64,000 bases of DNA from Butyricicoccus_A sp964513445 (lineage in GTDB: Bacteria > Bacillota > Clostridia > Oscillospirales > Butyricicoccaceae), in NCBI GenBank assembly GCA_964513445.1, contig CAZEMM010000001.1, positions 48,606-112,605 on the forward strand, in the 5' to 3' direction. A program made the position numbers and the translations under genes. Shown one piece after another: positions 53,718 to 61,753 of the stretch (within the stretch, counting starts at the first letter, position 1; each line of letters begins with the position of its first letter). Below the pieces are notes generated by a model. The model made no database searches, was not told the DNA's origin, and saw nothing but the letters and a program-made list of their open reading frames with translations.

Positions 53718-55693
53718 TTGTCTCCCGTTTCGTCGTTCTCAAGCGCGCGAATCTGGTCGCGCAAATCAGCTGCAAGCTCAAATTCCAGCATTTTGGCCGC
53801 CTCCTTCATCTGACGGCGCAGAACGGCAATCTGTTGCAGACGCTGTGTCTTGTTCAGCTTGCGTTTGCTCATCACCGCGCCCACCTCTGTCGACGGTGCG
53901 GAAATCTCAATGACATCATGCACCTGCTTGACGATGGTCTTGGGTACGATGCCATGCTCCCGGTTAAACGCCTCCTGAACCGTGCGGCGGCGTTTCGTCT
54001 CCCGCATCGCGCGATCCATCGACGGCGTGACCGTATCGGCATACAGCACGACCCCGCCGTTTGCGTTGCGCGCCGCGCGGCCAATTGTCTGCACCAGCGA
54101 GGTTTCCGAGCGCAGAAAGCCCTCCTTATCCGCATCCAATATGGCAACCAGCGAGACCTCGGGCAAATCCAGACCCTCGCGCAGCAGATTGATGCCGACC
54201 AGCACATCAAACAGGCCGAGACGCAGGTCGCGGATCAGCTCCATGCGTTCAATCGTCTTAATGTCATGATGCAGATACCGCACGCGAATGCCCGCGTTTT
54301 CCAGATACGTCGTCAGATCCTCCGCCATTTTTTTGGTCAGCGTTGTGACGAGCACGCGTTCCCCCCGCGCCGCGCGCGTGTTGATCTCTCCGATCAGATC
54401 GTCGATCTGTCCCTCGACCGGGCGCACATCGATCTTCGGGTCGAGCAGCCCGGTCGGCCGAATCAGCTGCTCCACGATCTGGCTGGAACGGCTCTGTTCA
54501 AATTCCGCCGGCGTCGCGCTGACGTAAATCACCTGGTTGATACGCTGCTGAAATTCCTCAAAATTCAACGGGCGGTTATCCAGCGCGGATGGAAGGCGGA
54601 AGCCGTTGTCAATCAGGCTTTTTTTGCGCGCATAGTCGCCATGATACATCGCGCGCACCTGCGGCAGCGTGGCATGCGACTCATCGATAATCATCAAAAA
54701 ATCCCTGGGAAAATAGTCCATCAGCGTAAACGGCGCGGAGCCGGGTGCCCTGCCGGAAATCACACGCGAATAGTTCTCAATGCCGCTGCAAAAGCCAATC
54801 TCCTGCATCATCTCCATGTCATACCGCGTGCGTTGCTCCAAGCGCTGCGCCTCGACCAGCTTATCATTCTCCCGGAACCAGGCCACGCGCTCGGTCATCT
54901 CGCGCTCGATCTCCTCCAATGCGCGCGCCATCTTTTCGGGCGCAGCAACATAATGCGACGCCGGATAGATCGCGGCGTGCTGCACCTCGCGCATGCGCGC
55001 GCCGGTCAGCGGATTGATCTCGCTGATTCGGTCGATCTCATCGCCGAAAAACTCCACGCGATACGCAAACGAATCGGTGTACACCGGCCAAATCTCCACC
55101 GTATCGCCGCGCACACGAAACCGGTTGCGCTCAAAGGCGATGTCATTGCGCTCATATTGGATCTCCGTCAGGCGACGCGCGAGCGTGTCATGCGGAATCT
55201 CCATGCCGGGGCGCAGCGACAGCACCATATTTTTATAGTCGATCGGGTCGCCCAGCGAATAAATACACGAAACCGACGCAACAATGATAACGTCCTCGCG
55301 TTCAAACAGCGACGAGGTCGCGGAATGGCGAAGACGCTCGATTTCCTCATTGATGGCGGAATCCTTTTCAATGTAGGTATCCGTCGACGCAATATACGCC
55401 TCCGGCTGATAATAATCATAATAGGACACAAAAAATTCGACGGCGTTATTTGGGAAAAACTCCCGTAATTCGGAGCAAAGCTGCGCCGCCAGCGTCTTGT
55501 TATGCGCCAGCACAAGCGTCGGCTTTTGCACCTCCTGGATGATATTCGCCATTGTGAAGGTCTTGCCGGAACCGGTCACGCCGAGCAGCGTCTGCTCGGA
55601 AAAGCCCAGCTTGATACCCTGCGCCAGTTTTTCAATCGCCTGCGGCTGGTCGCCCGACGGTTTGTATTCGGATACGATCTCAAATTTCGGCAT
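53714..55693 (-). CDS. uvrB: UvrABC system protein B
   Basis: A 659-residue helicase-like subunit that loads at damage with UvrA and recruits UvrC. GVTGSGKTFT (Walker A, about 40-49), the beta-hairpin region YYDYYQPEAYI, DESHATLPQV and a C-terminal UVR domain (MKEAAKMLEFELAADLRDQI) are present. The ATG at 55693 follows AGGAGG. The promoter carries a LexA box, so damage induction is expected. Confidence 0.97.
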   Translation of the reverse strand: MPKFEIVSEYKPSGDQPQAIEKLAQGIKLGFSEQTLLGVTGSGKTFTMANIIQEVQKPTLVLAHNKTLAAQLCSELREFFPNNAVEFFVSYYDYYQPEAYIASTDTYIEKDSAINEEIERLRHSATSSLFEREDVIIVASVSCIYSLGDPIDYKNMVLSLRPGMEIPHDTLARRLTEIQYERNDIAFERNRFRVRGDTVEIWPVYTDSFAYRVEFFGDEIDRISEINPLTGARMREVQHAAIYPASHYVAAPEKMARALEEIEREMTERVAWFRENDKLVEAQRLEQRTRYDMEMMQEIGFCSGIENYSRVISGRAPGSAPFTLMDYFPRDFLMIIDESHATLPQVRAMYHGDYARKKSLIDNGFRLPSALDNRPLNFEEFQQRINQVIYVSATPAEFEQSRSSQIVEQLIRPTGLLDPKIDVRPVEGQIDDLIGEINTRAARGERVLVTTLTKKMAEDLTTYLENAGIRVRYLHHDIKTIERMELIRDLRLGLFDVLVGINLLREGLDLPEVSLVAILDADKEGFLRSETSLVQTIGRAARNANGGVVLYADTVTPSMDRAMRETKRRRTVQEAFNREHGIVPKTIVKQVHDVIEISAPSTEVGAVMSKRKLNKTQRLQQIAVLRRQMKEAAKMLEFELAADLRDQIRALENDETGDK

Positions 55694-55718
55694 ACACTTC
55701 GCCTCCTGTGTGCCCTTC

Positions 55719-55747
55719 ATTATACCGCATACTGCACGCAAAATCAA
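55719..55747 (-). promoter_or_regulatory. sigma-A promoter of uvrBA
   Basis: Minus strand TTGATT, 17 bases, TATAAT, ending about 25 bases before the uvrB start codon. Confidence 0.75.
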
Positions 55748-55760
55748 GAACAAATGTTCG
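55747..55760 (-). promoter_or_regulatory. LexA (SOS) box upstream of uvrB
   Basis: CGAACATTTGTTCT matches the Gram-positive SOS box core GAAC-N4-GTTC exactly and touches the -35 element. LexA bound here would block polymerase. Confidence 0.82.
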
Positions 55761-55772
55761 TGTTCTATGCCG

Positions 55773-56468
55773 TTAAAACCGCACGATCATGGATTGGTTC
55801 ATAGAGATCCATTCGTTTTGTCCGATAACGATATGATCCACCACAGGTGCTCCCAAGCTCTTGAGAAGATCGCGCAGATAGGTGGTCTCCCTGATGTCCT
55901 GCCGCGAGGGACGGCAGCTTCCGCTTGGATGATTATGTCCCAGCACGACGTTCGCCGCGTTGTACTTCATCGCGCATTGTACCAGCTTCCGCGTATCAAT
56001 CAATACAGACGACGGGGTTCCCTCTCCCACCTGACACAGGCGGATAATGCGGCAATTGTTATCCAGCAGAATTGCGACCGCCTGTTCGCACGTTTTATCC
56101 ACATAATAGCTCATGAGATATTCCGCGAGCTTTTCCGGCGAGTCATATTGTTTCCCCGCGACATGCGACTGGCTATAGCGTTGAAACAGCGCGGGCATCA
56201 GATGCAGCAGCGCTGCCGCGCTCTCTCCGATGCCTTCGACTTGGCATAAATCCTCCGGCTGCGCATTCAGCACGCCGGCCAGTGAGCCGAATTCATCGAG
56301 CAAGCTGTGCGCCAGCGGATTGACATCGATGCGCGGAATCGCGTAGGTCAACAGCAGCTCCAACAGCTCATGATTCTGAAAATTATCCGCGCCGTAATTG
56401 ATAAACCGTTCGCGAATGCGCTTGCGGTGACCCTTGTGAACATCCGAAGTTTTGGCCTCTCCCGACAT
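55773..56468 (-). CDS. radC: RadC-family JAB-domain protein
   Basis: A 231-residue protein with an N-terminal helix-hairpin-helix region (VEGIGESAAALLHL around residue 88) and a C-terminal JAB/MPN domain with GHNHPSGSCRPSRQD as the zinc site. Historically called a DNA repair protein, but its biochemical role is not settled. The start at 56468 follows AAGGAAA; earlier in-frame ATGs overlap the MocR gene. Confidence 0.9.
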   Translation of the reverse strand: MSGEAKTSDVHKGHRKRIRERFINYGADNFQNHELLELLLTYAIPRIDVNPLAHSLLDEFGSLAGVLNAQPEDLCQVEGIGESAAALLHLMPALFQRYSQSHVAGKQYDSPEKLAEYLMSYYVDKTCEQAVAILLDNNCRIIRLCQVGEGTPSSVLIDTRKLVQCAMKYNAANVVLGHNHPSGSCRPSRQDIRETTYLRDLLKSLGAPVVDHIVIGQNEWISMNQSMIVRF

Positions 56469-56488
56469 GATAGTATTTCCTTCCCCTC

Positions 56489-57838
56489 TCATTCCCATAC
56501 ATCCCGCAGCCGCGCAATGGCGGGTGCGATATCCTGCTCCGCGATACCCGCGCTGGACAGGTAAAAATCCGTTTGTCTTTCCGCATACGCGCCCAGCTGA
56601 TAGGACGACATCGGTATAATATTGACATCCACCTCACGCGCCAGCGCGCACATGCGTTCCGCGTCGCTCGTTCCTAAAATCGAGACGACGACATGCAGAC
56701 CCGTATCATTGGGCTGTACGATAGCGCGCGCGCCGAAATAGCGCGCAAACGCCCGCGCAATACACGTGTTTTTGTGTGCGTACATGCGGCGCAGCCGGCG
56801 TATCTGTTTTTCCAGCCGCCCCTGCTCGATAAACCGCGCCATCGTCAGCTGCTCCATTGTACTGGACGTCTGGTTATATCGCTGCGCGACGGCACGGTAC
56901 TGCGCCAGCAGGCGCGGCGGCAGCACGGCATAGCTGATGCGAATGGACGGCGGCAGCACCTTGGAAAACGTCCCTAAATAAATCACGTTCCCCTCTGTAT
57001 CCAGCGCGGAAAGCGTCGCAAGCGGTTTGCCTGTATACCGCAGCTCGCCGTCATAGTCATCCTCAAAGATGACGGCGTCATGCTCCTGCGCCCAGTGCAG
57101 CAGCTGCACGCGCTTTTCATGCGTCAAGCTCGCGCCGGACGGAAACGAATGCGACGGCGAAATATACAGCATATTGGCATCCGACTGCTCCAGCTGCGCA
57201 AGATCAATGCCCGTCGCGCTGCCGCGTACGAATACGGTGTCATAGCCATGGTCGGCAAACACGCGATAGCCCTTGCGAAAGCCCGGATCCTCAAATGCAA
57301 TGCGCTGACAGGATTTATCGAATATCTCACACAGTAAACCAAGCAGGCTCTGGATACCCGCGCTGATGACAACATGCTGCGCGTCCGTATACACGCCGCG
57401 CCCCGCAGACAAATACCGTGCGATCTGCTCGCGCAGCGCAGGCTCGCCCTGATTATCGCCATAGCCAAGAAATGGCGTGCTGTCCGACATCACAGCGCGC
57501 GAGAGCTTGCGCCAGATATCAAAATCAAACAGCGCGGGATCCATCTGCTTGCCGGAAAAATCATAGCGGTAACGCTTCGGCTCAGGCAGCGGTTCGGCTG
57601 GCTGCACAGGCGGCCTGCGGTGCGGCACATCGTTGACGTAATAGCCGCTCTGCGGCACACAACTGACAATACCGTCCGCGCACAGATGTTCATAGGCCGC
57701 CTCGACCGTCGTGCGGCTGACAGCAGAGTCCCGTGTCATCTGCCGGATGGACGGCAGACGTGTGCCAGGCGACAGCCGTCCCGCCTCAATGTCTGCCCGA
57801 ATGCGCTGATACAGCTGGAGATACAGCGGCCGTTTCAT
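56489..57838 (-). CDS. MocR/GabR-type PLP-dependent transcriptional regulator
   Basis: A 449-residue fusion: an N-terminal GntR winged helix (LSPGTRLPSIRQMTRDSAVS at about 22-41) and a class I aminotransferase-like domain with the PLP Lys in GTFSKVLPPSIR. Members sense PLP or amino compounds and often control pyridoxal or GABA genes. No PLP-synthesis genes are nearby; it overlaps the acetyltransferase gene by four bases, which is a plausible target of co-regulation. Confidence 0.93.
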   Translation of the reverse strand: MKRPLYLQLYQRIRADIEAGRLSPGTRLPSIRQMTRDSAVSRTTVEAAYEHLCADGIVSCVPQSGYYVNDVPHRRPPVQPAEPLPEPKRYRYDFSGKQMDPALFDFDIWRKLSRAVMSDSTPFLGYGDNQGEPALREQIARYLSAGRGVYTDAQHVVISAGIQSLLGLLCEIFDKSCQRIAFEDPGFRKGYRVFADHGYDTVFVRGSATGIDLAQLEQSDANMLYISPSHSFPSGASLTHEKRVQLLHWAQEHDAVIFEDDYDGELRYTGKPLATLSALDTEGNVIYLGTFSKVLPPSIRISYAVLPPRLLAQYRAVAQRYNQTSSTMEQLTMARFIEQGRLEKQIRRLRRMYAHKNTCIARAFARYFGARAIVQPNDTGLHVVVSILGTSDAERMCALAREVDVNIIPMSSYQLGAYAERQTDFYLSSAGIAEQDIAPAIARLRDVWE

Positions 57839-58458
57839 CGTACCACCCGAACCGATTCCGGTTCATGAATGCGCCCGCGCGCACGCTCCATCACCTGTGC
57901 GCAAAACGCGCTGTCGCGCAGCGCCGGAAACGGTGTGACCGGCTCCGGCGCACCGTTATGACTGCGCAGCGATTTGCCCATCCATATGACATCCCGCCAT
58001 TTTCCAAACTTATACATGCTCTTTTCATACGCACCCATTTTTTCAAAGCCCATGGCCGAATGAAACGCAAAGCTGCGCGGATTCGGACAGGTGATACCGA
58101 TAAAAATATTATAATAGCCCTGTCGTACCAACAGCTCGAACAGCGCCTGATACAGCGCGGACGCGATGCCGCGCCGGTGGAATCCCATGCGCGTATAGAT
58201 GGACGTTTCGCACGACCACTGATAGGACGCACGCCTGCGATGCGGCGATGCATAGCCATAGCCCACAATCTGCCCGTCGATCTCACAGCACAGCCACGGG
58301 GTTTTCGCTGTGTACGTGCGGATGCGTTCGGTAAACTCCTCCAGACTCGGCGGGTCATACTCGCTCGTAACCGTTGTGTTGATGACATAGGGCGTATACA
58401 AATCCAGCATTTCCCGGGCGTCTGCCTCGGTTGCCGGACGAATAATAATCTGATTCAC
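57835..58458 (-). CDS. GNAT N-acetyltransferase, phosphinothricin acetyltransferase-like
   Basis: A 207-residue GNAT enzyme of the PAT/Bar/YncA group (IIIRPATEADAREMLDLYTP at the start; SIYTRMGFHRRGIASALYQA binds acetyl-CoA; GITCPNPRSFAFHSAMGFEK). The C-terminal 35 residues extend past the usual domain. The start is taken as GTG at 58458, 9 bases after AAGGAAG. Substrate may be phosphinothricin-like compounds, methionine derivatives or another amine; not decidable here. Confidence 0.83.
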   Translation of the reverse strand: MNQIIIRPATEADAREMLDLYTPYVINTTVTSEYDPPSLEEFTERIRTYTAKTPWLCCEIDGQIVGYGYASPHRRRASYQWSCETSIYTRMGFHRRGIASALYQALFELLVRQGYYNIFIGITCPNPRSFAFHSAMGFEKMGAYEKSMYKFGKWRDVIWMGKSLRSHNGAPEPVTPFPALRDSAFCAQVMERARGRIHEPESVRVVR

Positions 58459-58613
58459 GCAAACAAACTTCCTTATTGATAGCATCGTTATGATCTGTTT
58501 TATTGTAGCATCCCCTTGCCTGTGCGGTCAACATTTCCAGTCAAACATCTATCAATTTCAAGCAAAAATGACGTCACATCTGCGGTTTCCGCACCGGCTC
58601 GGACCGGAAATGT

Positions 58614-58642
58614 TTGCATTGCTTCGACAAATGGGGTATACT
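58614..58642 (+). promoter_or_regulatory. promoter of cysK
   Basis: TTGCAT, 17 bases, TATACT. Confidence 0.65.
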
Positions 58643-58713
58643 TATAAATTGGTGTGATAACACGTAAATGACGCCTTCCCCCATCGCGGCAGGCTGAACT
58701 GAGGTAGGATAAC

Positions 58714-59649
58714 ATGATTTACAACAACGTTTTGGAAGCAATGGGACACACGCCGGTCATCCGTCTCAACCGCATCTGCGAGCCGGACAGCGCACAAATT
58801 CTGGTCAAATTTGAGGGGCTGAATGTCGGCGGCTCGATTAAGACGCGAACCGCATATAATATGATTGCCGACGCGGAGGCAAAGGGCCTGCTCCATCCGG
58901 ATTCTATCATCGTGGAGCCGACCAGCGGCAATCAGGGCATTGGCCTGGCTCTCATCGGCGCAGTGCGCGGCTACAAGACGGTCATCATTATGCCGGATTC
59001 CGTCAGCGAGGAGCGCCGCAAGCTGGTGCGCCACTACGGCGCGGAGGTGATTCTGATCCATGACGCCGGCGATATTGGCAAATGCATTGACGAGTGCTTA
59101 CAGACCGCGCTGCGCATGGCGGCGGAAAACCCCAATGTCTATGTGCCGCAGCAATTTGAAAATCCGGCAAACCCGGACGTCCACCGCAGCCAGACCGCGC
59201 TGGAAATCCTGGCACAGGTTGACGGCCCGATCGACGGCTTCTGCTCCGGCATTGGCACGGGCGGCACGATCACGGGCATCGGCGAGGTCCTGCGCGAGAA
59301 AAATCCTCATATGACCATCTGGGCAGTCGAGCCGGAGCACGCGGCAATTCTGGCGGGCGGCACCGTCGGCACGCACTTGCAGATGGGCATTGGCGACGGC
59401 CTGATTCCCGGCATTCTCAACACGGAAATTTATAACAACATTTACATCGTATCCGACGAGGAAGCCATTCAAACGGCAAAGGACCTCTCCCGTCTGGAGG
59501 GGCTGATGTGCGGCATTTCCAGCGGCACCAACGTCGCGGCGGCGCGCAGGCTGGCAAAGGTCCTCGGTCCGGGAAAAACCGTCGTCACTGTCCTGCCGGA
59601 CACGGCGGAGCGCTATTTCAGCACACCGCTGTTTCAGGATGAAAGATAA
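58714..59649 (+). CDS. cysK: cysteine synthase family protein
   Basis: A 311-residue fold-type II PLP enzyme, expected to make cysteine from O-acetylserine and sulfide. The PLP Lys43 is in VGGSIKTRTAYNM, the substrate loop is EPTSGNQGIGLA and the phosphate loop GIGTGGTITGIG. The usual GGSVKDR reads GGSIKTR and TSGNTG reads TSGNQG, so a related beta-replacement enzyme is possible. Start at 58714 with GAGGTAGG upstream. Confidence 0.85.
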   Translation: MIYNNVLEAMGHTPVIRLNRICEPDSAQILVKFEGLNVGGSIKTRTAYNMIADAEAKGLLHPDSIIVEPTSGNQGIGLALIGAVRGYKTVIIMPDSVSEERRKLVRHYGAEVILIHDAGDIGKCIDECLQTALRMAAENPNVYVPQQFENPANPDVHRSQTALEILAQVDGPIDGFCSGIGTGGTITGIGEVLREKNPHMTIWAVEPEHAAILAGGTVGTHLQMGIGDGLIPGILNTEIYNNIYIVSDEEAIQTAKDLSRLEGLMCGISSGTNVAAARRLAKVLGPGKTVVTVLPDTAERYFSTPLFQDER

Positions 59650-59727
59650 TGAAAACCAATTTTTTCAAATCTGTCCCCTGTATATTTTATTTGGCCTGAG
59701 CAAACACTGATATCGAGGTGATATCGG

Positions 59728-60153
59728 ATGAAAGATGATTGCGCATTGTTAAACCATATCCGACAGACGACCGAAATGGGTGTCAGCGGCATCGACTCCG
59801 TCATGGACTATGCCGAGGGGACATTCCGTCAGGCGCTGGAGCAGCAACGCGCGGAATATGCCGAAATGCATCACAAGGCGGACGAACTGCTCAAACAGCG
59901 CAACGGACAGTCAGAGGACATCGGCGCGTTCGCCAAATGGTCCAGCGAGCTGTCCTCGGGCCTGAAAACCATGATGGACTCCTCCCAATCCAATCTGGCG
60001 AACATGATGATTCAGGGCAACACCATGGGTGTGACCAAAAGTCTGCAAACCATCCGCGATTATCAAGGCGACGACCACGCAGTGATGAAGCTGGCGCACA
60101 AGCTGCTGGATACCGAGCAGGCCAATATCGAACAGATGAAGCAATATCTCTAA
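59728..60153 (+). CDS. conserved hypothetical all-helical protein
   Basis: A 141-residue soluble protein, rich in Gln, Met and Glu, predicted by eye to be almost wholly helical (four amphipathic helices). N-terminal LLNHIRQTTEMGVSGIDSVM and C-terminal HKLLDTEQANIEQMKQYL suggest a ferritin-like or four-helix bundle shape, but no clear di-iron ligand set is obvious. I do not recognise the family. The ATG follows CGAGGTG. A terminator follows at 60188-60239. Confidence 0.7.
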   Translation: MKDDCALLNHIRQTTEMGVSGIDSVMDYAEGTFRQALEQQRAEYAEMHHKADELLKQRNGQSEDIGAFAKWSSELSSGLKTMMDSSQSNLANMMIQGNTMGVTKSLQTIRDYQGDDHAVMKLAHKLLDTEQANIEQMKQYL

Positions 60154-60187
60154 AAGGACATCGCTCCCGCAATGCTTTGCGCATATG

Positions 60188-60239
60188 CTCCCTTTATACG
60201 AAAGCACGCTGTGTTTTTTTTGATAAAGGGAGTATTTTT
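60188..60239 (+). terminator. rho-independent terminator
   Basis: CTCCCTTTAT pairs with ATAAAGGGAG across a 25-base loop, followed by TATTTTTC. Confidence 0.78.
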
Positions 60240-60327
60240 CTGTCCAAAAAGGGTGTATAATGGCAGGAAAAGCCCGTGATGGAATCGTATCCCTGCGGCG
60301 CAATCCATCTGATCTGGAGAATCTTTT

Positions 60328-61146
60328 ATGAACAATATCATTGAAATTGCGGACTTTTCCGCACCCGAGCTGGATGTATATGCTCGCCTGAGTGAGGCGC
60401 AGCTGCTCAACCGCGAGGCGCCCGAACGCGGGATGTTTATCGCGGAAAGCCCCAAGGTCATCACACGCGCGCTGGGCGCGGGCTACACACCGGTTTCCAT
60501 GCTGGTCGAGCGCAAGCATGTGGCAGGCGAAGCTGCGCCCCTCATTGCGCGGTGCGGCAATATTCCGGTATACACAGCGGAATTTGATGTGCTGACGCAG
60601 CTGACCGGCTTCCAGCTGACGCGCGGAATGCTGTGCGCCATGCTGCGCCCGCCGCTTCCGGCCGTGTCTGACGTATGCGCAGATGCGCGCCGCATCGCGG
60701 TTCTGGAAAACGTCATGAACCCCACCAATGTCGGCGCAATCTTCCGCTCCGCCGCGGCGCTCGGCATTGACGCGGTTTTGCTCACGCCCGCATGCAGCAA
60801 TCCGCTCTATCGCCGCGCCATCCGCGTCAGTATGGGCAATGTCTTTCTCATTCCGTGGACCTTTCTGCACGAGGAGGACTGGACAACGCAGCTTCGCGGC
60901 ATGGGTTTCCGCACCGCCGCCATGGCGCTGCGCGAGGATTCCCTGCGCATCGACGACCCACGGCTGGCAGCAGAGGACAAGCTTGCCATCGTACTGGGCA
61001 CAGAGGGCGACGGGCTGGCCGCCTCTACCATTGCACACTGCGACTACACCGTTCGCATCCCCATGTCACACGGTGTGGACTCCCTCAATGTTGCAGCCGC
61101 AAGCGCCGTCGCGTTTTGGCAGCTGGGGCGGCACGAATCACAATGA
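60328..61146 (+). CDS. SpoU/TrmH-family RNA 2'-O-methyltransferase
   Basis: A 272-residue knotted (SPOUT) methyltransferase with an N-terminal substrate-binding region (about 1-115). The three family motifs are visible: NPTNVGAIFRSAAALG, VLGTEGDGL and IPMSHGVDSLNVAAASAV. Its RNA target (rRNA or tRNA) is not known. Upstream TGTATAAT at 60254-60261 may be its -10. The acetyltransferase pseudogene starts 16 bases after it. Confidence 0.92.
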   Translation: MNNIIEIADFSAPELDVYARLSEAQLLNREAPERGMFIAESPKVITRALGAGYTPVSMLVERKHVAGEAAPLIARCGNIPVYTAEFDVLTQLTGFQLTRGMLCAMLRPPLPAVSDVCADARRIAVLENVMNPTNVGAIFRSAAALGIDAVLLTPACSNPLYRRAIRVSMGNVFLIPWTFLHEEDWTTQLRGMGFRTAAMALREDSLRIDDPRLAAEDKLAIVLGTEGDGLAASTIAHCDYTVRIPMSHGVDSLNVAAASAVAFWQLGRHESQ

Positions 61147-61162
61147 GAATCGAGGTAACAAC

Positions 61163-61753
61163 ATGTATTTGACAACGAAGCGACTGCTGCTGCGTCCGTG
61201 GCCGGAATCGGACGCGCCTTGGCTGTACGAATATGCCAAAAGTTCGGAGGTCGGGCCGATTGCCGGCTGACCCCCGCACACCAGCGTGGAAAACAGCCTG
61301 GAAATCATTCAAACCGTGCTGTCCGCTGATGAGACCTACGCAGTCGTACCCAGAAACGAAAATCACGCGGTCGGCAGCGTCGGCCTGATGATCGGCAGCG
61401 CAAGCAATCTCTCATTGCCTGACAATGAGGGCGAGATCGGCTATTGGATTGGCGTCCCGTTTTGGGGACAGGGCCTGATTCCGGAGGCAACGCGCGCGCT
61501 CATTCATCACGCCTTTGTCGATTTACAGCTGCAAACACTGTGGTGCGGCTATTTTGACGGCAACCACAAATCCAAACGGGTACAAGAAAAATGCGGCTTT
61601 CGCTACCATCACACTAACCGCGATGTTGATTGGCCGCTGATGCACGATGTGCGCACCGAGCACATCACCCGGCTGACCAGGCGGAATGGCTCCGACAAAA
61701 AGACGGTATCTGCCATGTGCCCACGAAACCGATGCCGCCTGATTTATTTATGA
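61163..61753 (+). pseudogene. GNAT acetyltransferase (RimJ/RimL type) interrupted by TGA
   Basis: One reading frame of 197 codons runs from an ATG with GAGGTAAC upstream to a TGA at 61753, but codon 36 (61268-61270) is TGA. The sequence around it reads EVGPIAG-TGA-PPHTSVENS; related enzymes have Trp there (GWPPH), so a single TGG to TGA change explains it. Both sides belong to one GNAT domain (TTKRLLLRPW before; GYWIGVPFWGQGLIPEATRA after). It is probably inactive, unless the downstream part starts on its own or the stop is read through. Assembly error is possible. Confidence 0.85.

Noticed and set aside
53648..55468. A 606-codon plus-strand open frame opposite uvrB
   Set aside because: Antisense shadow of uvrB, without its own start signals.
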